A stretch of DNA of 64,000 nt from Callipepla californica brunnescens (GCA_023055505.1 JALIRH010000036.1:1426001-1490000), one strand, 5' to 3'. Positions 11,981 to 24,200 are shown, counted from the first letter of the stretch. Notes: generated from the letters alone by a model not told the origin. Translations and numbers: made by a program.

Positions 11981-12984
11981 TGGGTGGATGAGCAGGGTGG
12001 CACATCAGAAAACAGGGATCAATGCACTGTATAAATGCCTGAGGATCAACCTTTCCCTTTGTGTGTTTGTACGTACAGATGAGGTGTGTTACAATAAATC
12101 AATGTACGCAATTTGGGCCGAGCTGCCAGAGGTCTCTTCAGACTGCAGGAATAAATCAGAGGTTTTATCGCCCTTTCATCAGTAGACAGTGCAAGTTATT
12201 GATTAGACAGCGAAAAGTCCAGGACAGCTTTTGATTATCACTCCTTAAGCCTTTCTGAGCAGAATTTCGGCTGCCAGGGGCACTCCAGCTCCCCTCCCCT
12301 TATCAACGTCTGCAGGACTGGGATGTTTTATCCTATTTATGAAACAGCTCAGCCCCAGATGTGACATCACTCTCCGTCCGCCCGATCTCGAGCAGAATGT
12401 AATTATTGAAAATTAACAACTTTGAAAGCACCTCGGCCAACGGCATCCACTTGGAATTCATCACCATTTTAATTGGATGGGAGAGGAGGACGCTGCTCAC
12501 CACAGGGCTCCCACCCACGTGCGGGGGCTGCTGCAGGGTGCCCGAAGGAAATGAGCCGTGCTGCCTGGTAAAAGCCTATTTAAGTGATCAGCCATAGACC
12601 AGCTCGGAGTATTAGGCAGTAAAACAGGTTTTCTAGAAAATGAGATCGCCCCTGGCACTGGTAAATCCATTTGGAGAGTCGGGTGGATATGGTGATGTTT
12701 GGGAGGCAACGGCTATTTTTCTTCCTTAATAATTTATATAAAGAGAGGCTATAAATTAAGTAGTTCTGAACCACAGGAGCTGGGCTGGCTCTCGTTGTTA
12801 TCCTGTACCTGGTGCAGTCTTGCTGGTTTGCTCATTTTGAGTCCTGGGAGAGAAAAGTAAGGTGAATAACACAGATATCCTGAAATAACCCAATGTCTTC
12901 CTCAAGATGTGGTTGTGCCCATGGGCTGGGGAAGGGACTGGCTCCACTCCACCACCAACCTTGTGTTCTGTGACTAGGTGAGGC
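11981..12984. other. Unique non-coding DNA with AT-rich blocks, candidate conserved element
   Basis: 12080-12450 is free of repeats and carries AACAGTGCAAGTTATTGATTA-like and AATGTAATTATTGAAAATTA motifs, the style of a conserved intronic enhancer. 12600-12780 contains TTAATAATTTATATAAAG. Conservation cannot be tested here. Confidence 0.5.
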
Positions 12985-13290
12985 TGCACCTCAGCACTGT
13001 GTTCAGCATTGGGCCCCTCATTATGAGAAAGAGATCTGAAGCACAGTCTGATGGGGAGCAGTTGAGGGAATGGGGATGGGTCAGTCTGGAGAAGAGAAGG
13101 CTCAGGGAAGGCCTTATTGCTCTCTGTAGAGACCTGAAAGGAGGTCAAGGTCAGATGAGGTCAGCCACGGTGACAGCAGTAGGACTGGAGGTGATGGCCT
13201 CGAGTCTCAGCAGGGGAGGCTCAGGTTGGATAGTAGGGGGAATTCATCCTCAGAAAGAGTGGTGGTCAGCAGCTTGAGCTTTGCACAGGA
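12985..13290 (+). mobile_element. CR1 fragment, 5' of the usual tail
   Basis: Carries the upstream 3' UTR/ORF2-end part rather than the tail: CAGTCTGGAGAAGAGAAGGC, GGGAAGGCCTTATTGCTCTC, CAGGGGAGGCTCAGGTTGGA. The tail itself is missing. Confidence 0.5.
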
Positions 13291-13597
13291 TGGGGCAAAG
13301 GTTTTCAGAATGCTCCATCCCAGCAATGTCAGTGATGAACTCGGGTTGGTGAGAAAAAGTTGTTTTCTCTGAATGAAGCAAGATGGAAGAGCTGTGTAGT
13401 GTGTGGGTTTGGTAAATTAAGCATTACAAATGCTGCACCCACCCATCCCCCATTGCATATGTTCCTGCTTTCCCCAGTATTTATATAAAAAAATAACAAC
13501 ACACGAATTGTCTCGCTGAGTGTCTGCAAGCAAAACTGTTCTGGATCTCATTGCCTTGCCTGTCACAAACAGGAGAAATCTGATGGTTGTGCATGTC

Positions 13598-13806
13598 ACA
13601 GGATCATAGAATGGTTTGAGTTGGAATGGACCCCTTAGGACCACCTATTCCAAACCCCCTGCACTGAGCAGGGGCACCCACAGCTCCATCAGTGCTCACA
13701 GCCCCTCCAGCCTGAGCTTGGGGGTCTGCACCCCCTCTCTGGGCAGCCTGTGCCAGCACCTCACTGCCCTTGTCGTAAAAAACATCTTCCTTACATCCAG
13801 TCTTAG
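13598..13806 (-). mobile_element. CR1 3' fragment
   Basis: GATCATAGAATGGTTTGAGT through TCAGTGCTCACAGCCCCTCC to TCGTAAAAAACATCTTCCTT. Well preserved relative to other copies. Confidence 0.5.
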
Positions 13807-14662
13807 TGCCATACAGGACGTAATAAATGTTTCTGAGAGCAGGGAGAAATATTTAGCAGATCCAAACGAGAGGCAGGTCCCATCTCTCTTAATCTAGCTA
13901 AACAAAGCAGTAGATAAGGCTTTCACAGAGCAGGAATTTCAATTACTCGCAGGAAATTTTCAAATTAAGGAGGAGGATGTTAACAATGGAAACCATTTCC
14001 TTATGTTTTCTGTTCTGCGGTGTGGTGAGATGGGATTTAGGTGCAATTAAAAGGACAAGCAGATCCAGTTCATGCCAATGCTGTTTGCAGTAGGCAGTGC
14101 TCAACTACTGCCCTGATCCAGTGCCTTGCATTGTGAGTGAGTGAGTGAGTGGTTTCTTCCTGCTAGGCTGTCAGTGAGATTTAAAAGTAATGATAATTTA
14201 AAAAGACTGCAGGAATAAAGCATCATTCTGTGGGAGGAGGTCCTACAACCCCGCAGCTCTGCGTTGTAGGGGGTGAAGATGGGGTTATGTTGGTGATGAG
14301 GTTATCAGGGCAATGCTGGGATTAGGAGGTACCATATCCAAAGGCTCTGCAGCTCCTCCAGCTTCTGTGTCTGGTCCAGTTTGATCTTTCCAGAGGAAAA
14401 AAATAAAGGCAGAAGATGTCAGAGGCCACTGCAGGACCCACCTCTTGTCACTGCATCCAGATCAGCCCTATGAGAGCTGCAGATCCTACAAAACCTCTGT
14501 GTATGCTCAGTCCATAGCTAGACCCAACCAGGGCGCTTTGACTTGGTTCTTTAGCTTTAATAGAAACTAAAATATATTTAAAATATCTTCTTTCAAGAAG
14601 CTAAAATTAATTGTGACCCACTTTTTGCAAATAGAAATAAAAAATCAGAATTTAAGTTGATA
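13807..14662. other. Unique non-coding DNA; candidate conserved block and GTGA microsatellite
   Basis: 13815-14010 is AT-rich and repeat-free (CAATTACTCGCAGGAAATTT, CAAATTAAGGAGGAGG). A (GTGA)5 microsatellite lies at 14133-14152. 14560-14660 is AT-rich. Confidence 0.5.
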
Positions 14663-14850
14663 AAATCATAGAATCATGGAATGGCTTGGGTTGAAAGGGA
14701 CCTCAGAGATCATAAAACCATGGGATGGTTGGGTTGGAAAAGACCTCAGAGATCATCCATTTCCAACCCCCTGCTGTGGGCAGGGTTGCCAACCACTAAA
14801 CCAGGCACCAGATCAGGTGCCCAGGGCCCGTCCAACCTGGCCTTGAAAGA
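14663..14850 (-). mobile_element. CR1 3' fragment with duplicated tail
   Basis: The tail segment is present twice: AATGGCTTGGGTTGAAAGGG and GATGGTTGGGTTGGAAAAGA, each with ACCTCAGAGATCAT. The body follows to CAGGCACCAGATCAGGTGCC. Confidence 0.5.
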
Positions 14851-15947
14851 TTGTTAGTTGAATGGAAGCTGAGGGTTGAGCCAGATAACATCCGTAGATC
14901 TCTTCCAGCATCAACTAGTCCATGGTTCTGCGGCTATTACATAAAAACTACAGCACCAGAATGTTTGAGGATTGTGGATTATTCGATCCAAAAGCACATA
15001 ATGGGCTGTGCTCACTTCCTTAGGTCTCTCTCGTTGGATTTTCAGAGTTACAAAGCAGGAGAATGGGAGCAGAAGGAATCACCCCTCCCCCTCTTTCATT
15101 GCCAGCCCCATTGCAGTCAGCAGGATGTCATTTTCAGGTATAATGCGTGTGTGTAAAGCCCAGGCAGAGGAAGATCACAGCCAAATTTAATAAAGCTACT
15201 GGTATTGTTTTATTTATTTCCTATTGTGGTGTTATCACCTCTTATTAGGCAGTGGCTATGCCCTGGATGCCTTCAATCCCTTTCCATCATGCTGCCGCAT
15301 TGATAATCAATTTTTTTAAGCATAGCCCTTTTTCCGGGATAGAATTATTTGGATTTTTTTATTAAATAAATGTGCATTTGTGTAGAATGGAAACTTTGCT
15401 CCTTATCGGGATCATCTGTCTTGGTGAAATGACTCGTAACAGCTGTTCGATGAAGAAAATCTGATAGAAACACTTGGAATGGATACAAACATAAACATTA
15501 GTCACCATGGGAACAAAAGTTGCTGCGAGATGGCTTCAAAAGATGGGTTTCCTATAAGTTCCTCATCCCAACTGAATATTCACAGGGGATTTTGCCAGCC
15601 ACTTCATTTAAATCCGTCTATGACAGCCTCCGCTTGTGTGCATACAAATGGCTCTGCAGCAGCACGTCCAAATTTCGGTACCATGCAGTTCCACTATTAG
15701 AATCAATGGGGTTATTGACTGATTGCAGCTCCTGGGGCTGGGGAGGGACAAAATAGGAGTGTAAAATAGCAAAGGACGAGGCTGAGTTTCGGTGCTCCCA
15801 TCTGCCAACCCTGCTGTGTCTCCGTGCATTAAAATAACTCATCAACGAAGGATGATGCCCTGCCAGAAGGGCTGCAATTAAAACCCAGTTTGTCTGCTGA
15901 GCTGTGTCTTTGGATGACCCTTGGAAAACGATAGGAAGAAATGCAAT
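14851..15947. other. Unique non-coding DNA with AT-rich candidate regulatory block
   Basis: 15190-15420 is AT-rich and repeat-free, with GTTTTATTTATTTCCTATTG, CATTGATAATCAATTTTTTT and TTATTAAATAAATGTGCATT. The inverted arms ATTGAT/ATCAAT are directly visible. Candidate enhancer only. Confidence 0.5.
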
Positions 15948-16157
15948 TCACAGGATTACCAAGGTTGGAAAAGACCTACAAGATCCAACCATCCACCCAT
16001 CGACAGCAGTTCTCACTAAACCATGTCCTGAGGGACATGGCACAACATCTAAATGTTCCTTGAACACCTCCTGGGTCGGTGACTCCACCTCCTCCCTGTG
16101 CAGCCCATTCCAGTGCCTGACCACTCTTTTGGAGAAGTATTTCCTAGCATTCAGTTT
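15948..16157 (-). mobile_element. CR1 3' fragment
   Basis: CACAGGATTACCAAGGTTGG, then CTCACTAAACCATGTCCTGA, and CTGACCACTCTTTTGGAGAA. Same subfamily as the copies at 17735 and 62082. Confidence 0.5.
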
Positions 16158-17734
16158 CTGGGCTGGGACTGGTGACTTGCAGAGAGGAGCTGGGAAATAC
16201 CCAGTGGGCGAAGTTGGCTGACGTTGAGAGATGTGTGTGTTGGGAATGTTTCACCCAGCTGAGGCCTTCCTGCAAGAGCGATGCTCTTCTCGTGTCTTTG
16301 TGGCCTTTGCTCTCTTTTTCTGCAGGATTTTAAAGAAAAATCCATCATCACCATAGCAACCACCAGCTCCATCCGTGGTGCACGTGGGGACCTGGTGCTT
16401 CTAAGTTGGAGTGTAGGGCTAAGAAATGGGAGAGGCACTGAGCGTCTGGGTACAATAAAGGTTTGGGCATCCATATGGACCCAATGGGAAGCTCAGATGG
16501 GCACGTTCTGCTGTGAATGCCAGATCCCTGCCCGACAGCTACGGAGGCTTTAAGAAAACAAAGTGAGAAATTCGGGTTGGACATACAGAAAACCATGCAT
16601 GAAGGTTGTTTATTTTCTGTGATACTCAAAAACAGTGTTTTTGATTTTTTTTTTTTTTGTGGGTACATTAAGGTTCAATTTTTCTCCCTTGGTATCACCC
16701 TTACCCCTCCTTCCCACATACTCAATGGACATTTGTCAATCCCCTGCCCTATTTGGTGGCACAGGCAGACCCCAGAAGCTGGTTGCGTCCCCAAATCCAC
16801 AGAACTGGCTCTTAATCTGCTGAGGGCTTCTTGAGCCAAGGGTGGCACAGAAAGTGGGGGGGGGGGGGGGGAAGGTTGGCACATGATGTGAATTTATTTG
16901 CAGCTCCTAACAATCCCTCAGTCATTCCGCCTGGGAAACGTGAGTCCCTCTTAATGCTCCTTTATGTGGGTTTTGTGCTACGCCCGAGCGGCCTTTCTTT
17001 AATTTTCAGAAGTGGGGAATAAGAGGCAGAAAACAAGATTTCATTTTTATTTATCCTGTTTTATTTTGTTTTATTTCTAGTTTTCTTTTAGTTCATTTCA
17101 ATTCCGTATATATATATTTTTTTTTCTTTTTCTTTTTTTCAGTCATTGGATTGGCTGAACCCACAATGGGTTGAGAACCACAAACTCCCAGAGCCATCCC
17201 CATGAGCCACCCCAGCTCACAGCAGAGCCTCTCATCCCAACCCTTCCATGTCAAAAGAGTCAACATTGGGGTGCTCATTTAAAATCCTCTGCTCAGATCT
17301 CCAGAGCTGTCCTCAGAGTGCCCCAGAATGGTTTTCCCCTTTTTGCACAAATGACACCTGGAAATGCAGAGCTGCTGGAGCTGTTTTGAGGCACCTTATT
17401 TCAACTTTACTCGCCAGAAACGGTGCTGGTGTGCGGAGTAATTACATAATAAATTCGTTAGAGGAATATAAAGCCATAAAGGTAGTGGTAATGGTTCGCA
17501 ATTTAATAGCTGAATTGTAAATGAATTTTCCTATTGCAGATTTAATGTGGAGGGCTGCTACAATTAAGGGAACCTTCTTAGGGGCGCCTTTAATTTTTTG
17601 TTGTGAAGTTCAGTGTCGTTAACTCCCTCATTTATGGATGCTGCAGTGTTAACCACTTCAAGCCTTAAGACAGCTTCAGTGTCCTCTGCACATGACAGAA
17701 CACTGTCCCAGGGGCAGTGTTTTCATTCAGTCTC
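16158..17734. other. Non-coding DNA: homopolymers, T-rich tract and candidate conserved block
   Basis: T14 at 16645-16658, G16 at 16856-16871, and a T-rich tract at 17039-17141 that ends TTTTTTTCAG (acceptor-like, but no coding sequence follows). 17430-17660 is AT-rich unique DNA with GGAGTAATTACATAATAAAT, TCGCAATTTAATAGCTGAAT and CTACAATTAAGG: several TAAT cores, typical of a homeodomain-bound enhancer. Candidate only. Confidence 0.5.
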
Positions 17735-17935
17735 AGAATTATAGGCTCGTTAAGGTTGGAAAAGACCTCCAAGATCATCGAGTACAACCATCCACCTACC
17801 ACCAATATGGCCCTATAAGTACAACACCTCCACAGCTCATGAGCACCTCCAGGGATGGTGACTCCCCCACCTCCCTGTGCAGCTTATTCCAGTGCCCAAC
17901 CACTCTTTTGGAGAAGTCTTTCCTAATGTCAACTC
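17735..17935 (-). mobile_element. CR1 3' fragment
   Basis: GAATTATAGGCTCGTTAAGG, AGATCATCGAGTACAACCAT, and CAACCACTCTTTTGGAGAAG. Confidence 0.5.
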
Positions 17936-18119
17936 ATCTGGCACAAATATTGTTATAGGAGCTACGTGGTGGAGCCACACCGTGAGCACCCAGGTTCCTC
18001 TTGGATTTCCTCATTGGATTCCTCCCTGCTCCTCCCATATGCAGCATCATTTAGATACCAGCATCACCCCTGTTGCCTCTGCTCAAAGGAAACACCGTGT
18101 AATGCTCACCCACCTGTAG

Positions 18120-18300
18120 GCACCTTTGGGGGTGACTGAAATTATGGATAATTACTGATGGCTCTAATTAGGCTGCCAATAACACCACCTATTTCGATGG
18201 AGGAGCAGGGCAACTGTTGCAGCGTGGTGTGTTGCGAATGTAAATTAACACTAGCAACATGAATGTGATGATAATTAATGAGAGGGTCATATGGAAGGGA
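18120..18300. promoter_or_regulatory. Candidate AT-rich intronic enhancer block
   Basis: Repeat-free and rich in TAAT cores: GAAATTATGGATAATTACTG, GGCTCTAATTAGGCTGCC, AATGTAAATTAACACTAGC and GATGATAATTAATGAGAGG. Such clustering is common in deeply conserved regulatory elements near or inside developmental genes. No conservation data, so low confidence. Confidence 0.5.
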
Positions 18301-19283
18301 TGGGAAAGCCAACGGGGACTGGCACTGCTCCAGGGGATGGCGATGAGCTCCCTCCCTTCCAGTGTGAATCTGCACAAAGAAATGCATCAGATCGGCGTGT
18401 GGAAAATGCAATTCCTTCTCTCTTGTGCATCCTTATTACTGTAACCCGAGCTGCAAATTCAGCTTTCTTTTTGCTCACCAGCCCTTAACAGTTGGTAATT
18501 CACGGGCGCGATGTTAAGAGCCCACCCCATTTCCAGCAGGGATTTGACCTTGCACTTATTTCTCCATAATCATAAAAAATTTGCTCGCTCATTGCATTCC
18601 AGACCAAAGCAGGCAATAGAAGGAAATAATTTAGTTAAAATCGGTCTTAAAACATTCTCTTGGCGTGCTTCCTCACTCTGTGGGAGCACTGGGTGTGCAG
18701 TGATCCTGCTTGCAGACTCAGGCATGGCTGGTGTCAGGATGTGGCAGTTGTTAGGGCAACAGCGTGTCTTTGCATGGGATGGAAATCCCCCCCCCCCCCA
18801 AAAAAAAAAAACAACCCAACATTTATTGGTATTTTGCAAGAGAACTGTTTGCAAAGTCAGTCAGAGGCAGCTTTGCTACCAAGACTTTGGGAGACTGATT
18901 GTAGGGTGCTGTGTGACAGAGCCAAAAAAAACGTCCTGCGTTGCAGAAAACGCTGCTTGTTTTGGCCAGTAATAATTAAAAAGGCAGCTTTGGTGCCTTT
19001 GGTCTCTGCTCTCCTTCCAGGAATCTGCTGGGGGAGGCAGCGTCGCTGCGTGTGGCTGTGGGTGTTGCTTTCCGAAGCGTTCAGGGATGCAAATCGGGGG
19101 AACGGAAAATAGAGGAATCCATTGTACACCCCACACACCCTGCAAGCATGGGAATCTGAGCTCCTGGCCGAGAGCTGGAGCTGCAGCATGGGATTTAAGA
19201 CTGCAAAAAAAGCTTTGGCGAGGATGTTCGCAACCGATTCCAGCCCCTAACTCTTTGAAGAACACCCCACAGGATGCCATAAA
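18301..19283. other. Unique non-coding DNA
   Basis: Carries a C13/A12 homopolymer pair (18787-18811). No exon or repeat recognised; a 153-codon ORF from 18511 crosses the homopolymer pair and is not believed. Confidence 0.5.
18787..18811 (+). repeat. C13-A12 homopolymer pair
   Basis: Thirteen C followed directly by twelve A; compare 40085-40110. Confidence 0.5.
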
Positions 19284-19380
19284 GTCACAGAATCATTGCA
19301 GTTGGAAAAACCCTCCAAGATCATCCAGTCCAAGCCCAAACCATCCCCACTGACCACGTCCCTCAGTCCCACATTTACCT
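19284..19380 (-). mobile_element. CR1 tail fragment
   Basis: AGTCACAGAATCATTGCAGT, TCCAAGATCATCCAGTCCAA, then CCCACTGACCACGTCCCTCA. Confidence 0.5.
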
Positions 19381-20269
19381 TTTTCTCGACAGATCACAGC
19401 TTTCTCAAACTTTCTTGGGAACTTGCAGGAGTGCATTGATGCCACCACCTCAACATCTGTTCTTGACCCCAAAATTTACAGCTTTGAGGTGACCAAGCAC
19501 GGCCAGACCCATCACACTTCACCTTGCAGTGTTAGTGTAGCACCCAGAACGGACCTGTTATCTCCTGAGTGCTCCCACAATATAAATATTTAAGTATAAT
19601 AAACAATTATGATCAAGTTTCTTGGGTGACTGCACACAGCAAGTGAATTTCAAATTCATTTCCCTTGGGTATCCAAGCTTCAAATTCACTTTCTGTGAAT
19701 GTTTTTGCTAATAAAACACCACCACGCAGGAAGGGAACACAAGAGAGATGCAAATATGACAAGGGCACGTTTGCTTAAGAGTTCAGATGAATATTCACCG
19801 AGGGTTTGTTTTTTATTATTATTGTTTTAAAGTATTCATCTCAATTTTCTTTAAAAAAAAATGATGTTAGCTTCACTCTCCAAGCTCCGTGAAGTGTGTA
19901 CTTTGGAGGTGCAATCTATGTTTTCTTGTACTGACGGAACCCAAGCAAACCATCATGATTCCAGTGCACATCTGTATTCCAACACAGCTCACCATTTGAG
20001 GATTAGCTCTCAAGTAAGCTTAAGGAAGGCCTAATTAAGGTCTATTTCTGCTCTGCGCTCCCTCCTTCCTTCTCCCTTCTTTACAGCTGCAGAGATTTTC
20101 CCCTCTGATTTTCCTTGCCCCTCTCTCACCCAACACTGCCCCTAATTGCAATGACGATGCAGAGCTTCCCCATCACACAGAGTGTTGGGGGTTTGGGGTC
20201 ACCACGTCTCCCTTTTCCCCAGGCAGAGGTAGCACTGTTTTGACATCTCCATTTGATTTTCCTCCTAGA
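19381..20269. other. Unique non-coding DNA
   Basis: AT-rich patches at 19565-19620 (TATAAATATTTAAGTATAAT) and 19800-19862. No gene recognised. Confidence 0.5.
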
Positions 20270-20590
20270 GCTGAAAGGGATGCAAATTAGCAATAATGAA
20301 TATTTTCATTAAAAGTATCCAGACATTATATCTGAGAACGGGATAATGATGCTGTTGCTTTCTATAAAATATTCTGAAGCAGACCCATGCCACTTTATTT
20401 ATTTTTTTTTTCCCCTTGGATAAGATAATATTTAGTTTAAAAAAAAATGTCAGTGAAATTAGGCTAATTGCTAATTATGTAACTGCAAATGAGGCAGATC
20501 TTAATCTCGAGGCGAGCTGGACTGCTGCGGAACACAAACTTCCAGTTTTAATGGAACGCCGTTGGAAAGAGAGAAAATTGGTGAACATTG
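20270..20590. promoter_or_regulatory. Candidate AT-rich enhancer with POU octamer
   Basis: Contains a perfect POU octamer ATGCAAAT (20280-20287) next to an inverted motif AATGAA(TATT)TTCATT (20295-20310). Further on it has GGCTAATTGCTAATTATGTA and AGATAATATTTAG. Repeat-free over 300 bp. A neural or epidermal enhancer would be in keeping with the motif content but is speculation. Confidence 0.5.
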
Positions 20591-20744
20591 GCCGTCCCTG
20601 GTGCTCATTGTGGCAGTGGGTGTGAGGGAGGGGGCACAGCCCCCCGTGCTTCACATCTGGCCCAACATCTGTATTTCACGCTCCCTGGGTCACACCTCAT
20701 CTCCTGGGCTTGAAGTCCCCCTGGGGCTCAGCACCTAACACGAT

Positions 20745-20985
20745 TTCATCTCCGGTGGGTTGACGGTTGGATCAGGGGATTGTAGTGGTTTCTTCCGGCC
20801 TTAATGATTCTGTAATTCTATCACGTGGACCCGTGGCTGTAGAGGAGATGGATCAGCAGTTGGATGTGATGAACATAGAGGTCTTTTCTAACCTTAAGGA
20901 TTCTGTGATTCTGTGAGTGGGGACAGGCTGATGGTGGGACCGGATGAATTTCATGGCTCTTCCCAACCTTAGTGATTCTATGATC
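20745..20985 (+). mobile_element. CR1 tails in tandem (three copies)
   Basis: Three successive tail units ending TTCTTCCGGCCTTAATGATT, TCTTTTCTAACCTTAAGGAT and CTTCCCAACCTTAGTGATTC, spaced about 80 bp. No longer CR1 body separates them. Confidence 0.5.
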
Positions 20986-21834
20986 TTGGGCTTCTCAATT
21001 GGAGAGGTTTTATTCTTCCACATGCACCAGAACAAAAGGTGTTATGGGCATCACCTCCTTAAAATCCCTCCACCACCAGTATCACACCTTTTTTCCAGCT
21101 CCCTTTCAGCACATCCAAACTTCCCAACTCCAGGCATCTTTCAGTCCTCTTGGAGACAGCCTGCCACAGGCTGACTCAGGGCTGGAATTCTTCAAAGGCT
21201 GCTAATCGCCTCGGTATTGATTTTATACTAAGGTTCTTTATCACGCTTGTGGTTGTGGATTATTATTATTATTTTTTTTTAATGTAATCTATGTCAGAAG
21301 TTAAACTGACTTTATTAAAAGAAGCGTGCATCCTGTGCCCTCGTGGCTGCGTGTTACCTTGGGGTACATCAACCACCAGTGGATTTCAGTAAAATTAGCC
21401 CGAACATGTGATGGTGCAATACACAAACATGGTGGTTTGGGTTTATTTTTTAACACTCCACTAAAGGAGAAAATCTGCTGAGCTGCTTGGAGCTGAGGCA
21501 GCACTGAGAGCTGTGCCCCCACGCACATGGCTTTGCATTCCCTGGTCTTTAACCTCTGGCTCATTAATATCAGAGCACTGCAAAAACTGCCCATCACGTG
21601 AGGGTGAGCACAGAGCTGCATGTAAGTACGAATATCACTGCAGTTTCCCACCCAAGAGATGGAAGAATTGCTCCTTATTAAGCTTGAGAGGCGAGCAGGG
21701 ATTCCTGGTTCAGCTCCATCCCACAGTGCCTCAGTTTACTATTTCCTACCTATCCCAGAACCAAGTTATCAGGTATACAGCTACAAAATCCCTCCATCCA
21801 TCCCAACGACTTGTTATTTTCACAGAGTAGGTGG
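20986..21834. other. Unique non-coding DNA
   Basis: Short TTATTATTATTATTTTTTTT tract at about 21261-21280. No coding similarity or repeat recognised. Confidence 0.5.
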
Positions 21835-22098
21835 CTGGTGGTGAAGGGCTGACAGTTGGACTTAGTGATGTTAGTGTTTTTTTCCAACCTTAATGATTTC
21901 AGGATTCTATGCCATGGGTCCCTGGGAACGGTGGGGATGGGTTGATGGTTGGACTTGGTGATCTTGGTGGTCTTTTCCAACAGCCATGATTCTGTGGTTG
22001 TAGGGCATGGGTAGTGGCACAGTGGGGATGGGTTGATGGTTGGACTTGGTGATCTTGGTCTTTTCCAACCTTATTGATCCTATGATTCTATGGCTGTA
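21835..22098 (+). mobile_element. CR1 tails in tandem (three copies)
   Basis: Units end TTTTTCCAACCTTAATGATT, GGTCTTTTCCAACAGCCATG and TCTTTTCCAACCTTATTGAT. Two are preceded by GGGATGGGTTGATGGTTGGA. Unit length about 85-95 bp. Confidence 0.5.
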
Positions 22099-22942
22099 GC
22101 CCATCTGAGTTAAGAAGATGGACACTAGTTCAACCTCAAATACGCTAAACTGCTGATTGCATACTGAATCCTTACAGCAAGCCTATAGATCAAGTGATGT
22201 ATATACATCCATGTCTTCCTCAGCTCTGAAGCATTACCTAGGTACTGCTGCAGAGCTTTGCTCCTGCCTCCTGCCCAACACACCACACAGGGCTTGCCTG
22301 CTACCTGCTACCTGCCATCTGCAAGCAGCAGGGGGGTCACGGAGACCGAAAGGTGGCTGCATTTCCCCCTGCCAATGTCAGATCTTGATAGGAATTGACT
22401 TCACAGGACAAAGAAGCTGTCAGAGGAATGCTGATGCTGTATTAATGATAGGGTGCATTGACCCACCCAGTGTGTCATCCTCGTTGCCAAAGGAAACGCA
22501 GAGGCAACCCATAATCACCTTTCTTGCATCCGTCCCACTAACACCTAATTTAAGTATATATTTGTCTGCTGATTGATCACAGCATTTTTTTCCTGGCAAT
22601 TATTTCCTGCTATTGAAGGGCTTCAGAATCTCCCTATTCACTTAAGCTTTTATCTGATCCTTATAGTAGTGCCTGAGCAGCTGCAAATTGGGTCTGGGAG
22701 CAGATGTCTCAGTGGACTTCCCATTCTGCTCCTCCCAAGAGCTGGTTTCATGCTGTAGGACTTGATCTCCCAAATCACAAAAGCCAGCCACGCTTCTCCC
22801 CTCTTGTTTGTGTCTGGGAAGGAAGACAAAATGGCATTTTGCATGGATTTGATGTGCATTCCCTTTGCCCCCTATTTTTCTCTTCCATGATGGAAAAGGT
22901 GCTTTTGGAAGACAAGAAGTTCTGCCAAATGTTAGAGAGATA
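22099..22942. other. Unique non-coding DNA
   Basis: A 139-codon ORF at 22157-22576 has no recognised family and is treated as chance. No repeat seen. Confidence 0.5.
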
Positions 22943-23036
22943 TTAAAGGAACGTGGAGACGTGGCACTGGGGGACATACAGTGGGGGTGGGTTGGGGTTG
23001 GACTGGATGATCTGTAGGTACCATGTGATAGAAATG
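22943..23036 (+). mobile_element. CR1 tail fragment
   Basis: GGAGACGTGGCACTGGGGGA and GGTTGGGGTTGGACTGGATG; terminal octamers lost. Confidence 0.5.
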
Positions 23037-23524
23037 GTTCCTCAACGGGGAGAGGACTCAACGCCTTCCCATGGAAGCTGAAGCATAGGCAGGATGTGGA
23101 TTCTTCAGGTTGCTGTAATTCATTAAAGAAATGTTGGGTTTAACAGAACTGCAGAAAGGCTGGTGCCATCGATGTGCTCAGCCGTGAAATATGCTATGGA
23201 AGCCATTTGTTTGCCAGGGGCCTAGAAATCTGCTTCCTATTATCATAACACAGCTTTACTGGAGGCAAATCCCTCGGATCATGCTTTTCTCAGCTCCCCC
23301 TTCCCAATGGGATTCCTCCAGGCTTGCACTGGTGTAACTGCGATCCATCAGCGTGGGGGTTTGGATCTCAGGTTGGTTTTGCTGCCTTAAGCTGCAACAA
23401 TGCAACTCCCCCACCCAAGACGCTTTACAACCTGGACTGGCTCTGCTTCTGGGGTCCTCTAACAGCTCACTGAGACACACAGAACCCAGGATGGGGAGAC
23501 GTCTTACTGCACCATCACGGGGGG

Positions 23525-23612
23525 GAAATGGCGACGTGGTTTAGTGGCCACGGTGGTGACGGTTGGTCCGGATGATCTTGGGGGTCTTCTCCAATTGGGA
23601 ACGACTGTAGTA
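23525..23612 (+). mobile_element. CR1 tail fragment, diverged
   Basis: GGCCACGGTGGTGACGGTTG, then GGATGATCTTGGGGGTCTTC and TCCAATTGGGAACG. Confidence 0.5.
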
Positions 23613-24047
23613 ACAATTCAGGAATAGTCGCTGCAAACAGATGAGAAAAATAATGTAAACACACCAACAGAAGGCAATTTTTGTGTCTGGTGGAAGTGAC
23701 ACACAAGCAGATAAAGATCCATCAGCAGAATTTACATAAGCCCGTACAATCTCAGAGGTCATCGTTCTGGAGGACGACACGTAGAAATTCGTTTTTATTA
23801 AATTCTGGCTGATGGTTTAATTGGAAGAGAAAGGATTTAATTGAATCACGCCAAAGGGCCGTATTAGATTACGGTCATTCCTAACACAAAAGGCTTCCCT
23901 CATTTAGTTAGACCGGTTCCTCCGCGTACTCTATCTATTAAACTACAAAAAGTGGTAATCTGAAGGGTTTGGAGGGCCTGAATGGTACACACGTGCTACC
24001 CAACCCTTTTCCATCTCCCACACTGCTCATATTCCCTTTACTGAACA
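23613..24047. other. Unique non-coding DNA with AT-rich candidate block
   Basis: 23780-23945 is repeat-free with GTTTTTATTAAATTCTGGCT, GATGGTTTAATTGGAAGAG and GGATTTAATTGAATCACGC. Candidate regulatory sequence, weakly supported. Confidence 0.5.
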
Positions 24048-24200
24048 GCTTGGTGAGGCACTGGCACAGGCTGCCCAGACTGGTAGTGCAGACCCCCAAG
24101 CTCAGGCTGGAGGGGCTGTGGGTGTCCCTGCTCAGTGCAGTGGGGTCGGACCTGATGGTCTTTAGGGTCCTTTCCAGTTTCAATTCACTCTGTGACTCTA
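24048..24200 (+). mobile_element. CR1 3' fragment
   Basis: GTGAGGCACTGGCACAGGCT, CCCAAGCTCAGGCTGGAGGG, and GTGCAGTGGGGTCGGACCTG to GGGTCCTTTCCAGTTTC. Same subfamily as 40812 and 5810 copies. Confidence 0.5.

Noticed and set aside
17039..17160. Possible exon after a T-rich tract ending TTTTTTTCAG
   Set aside because: No coding similarity follows and no matching donor with conserved frame was seen.
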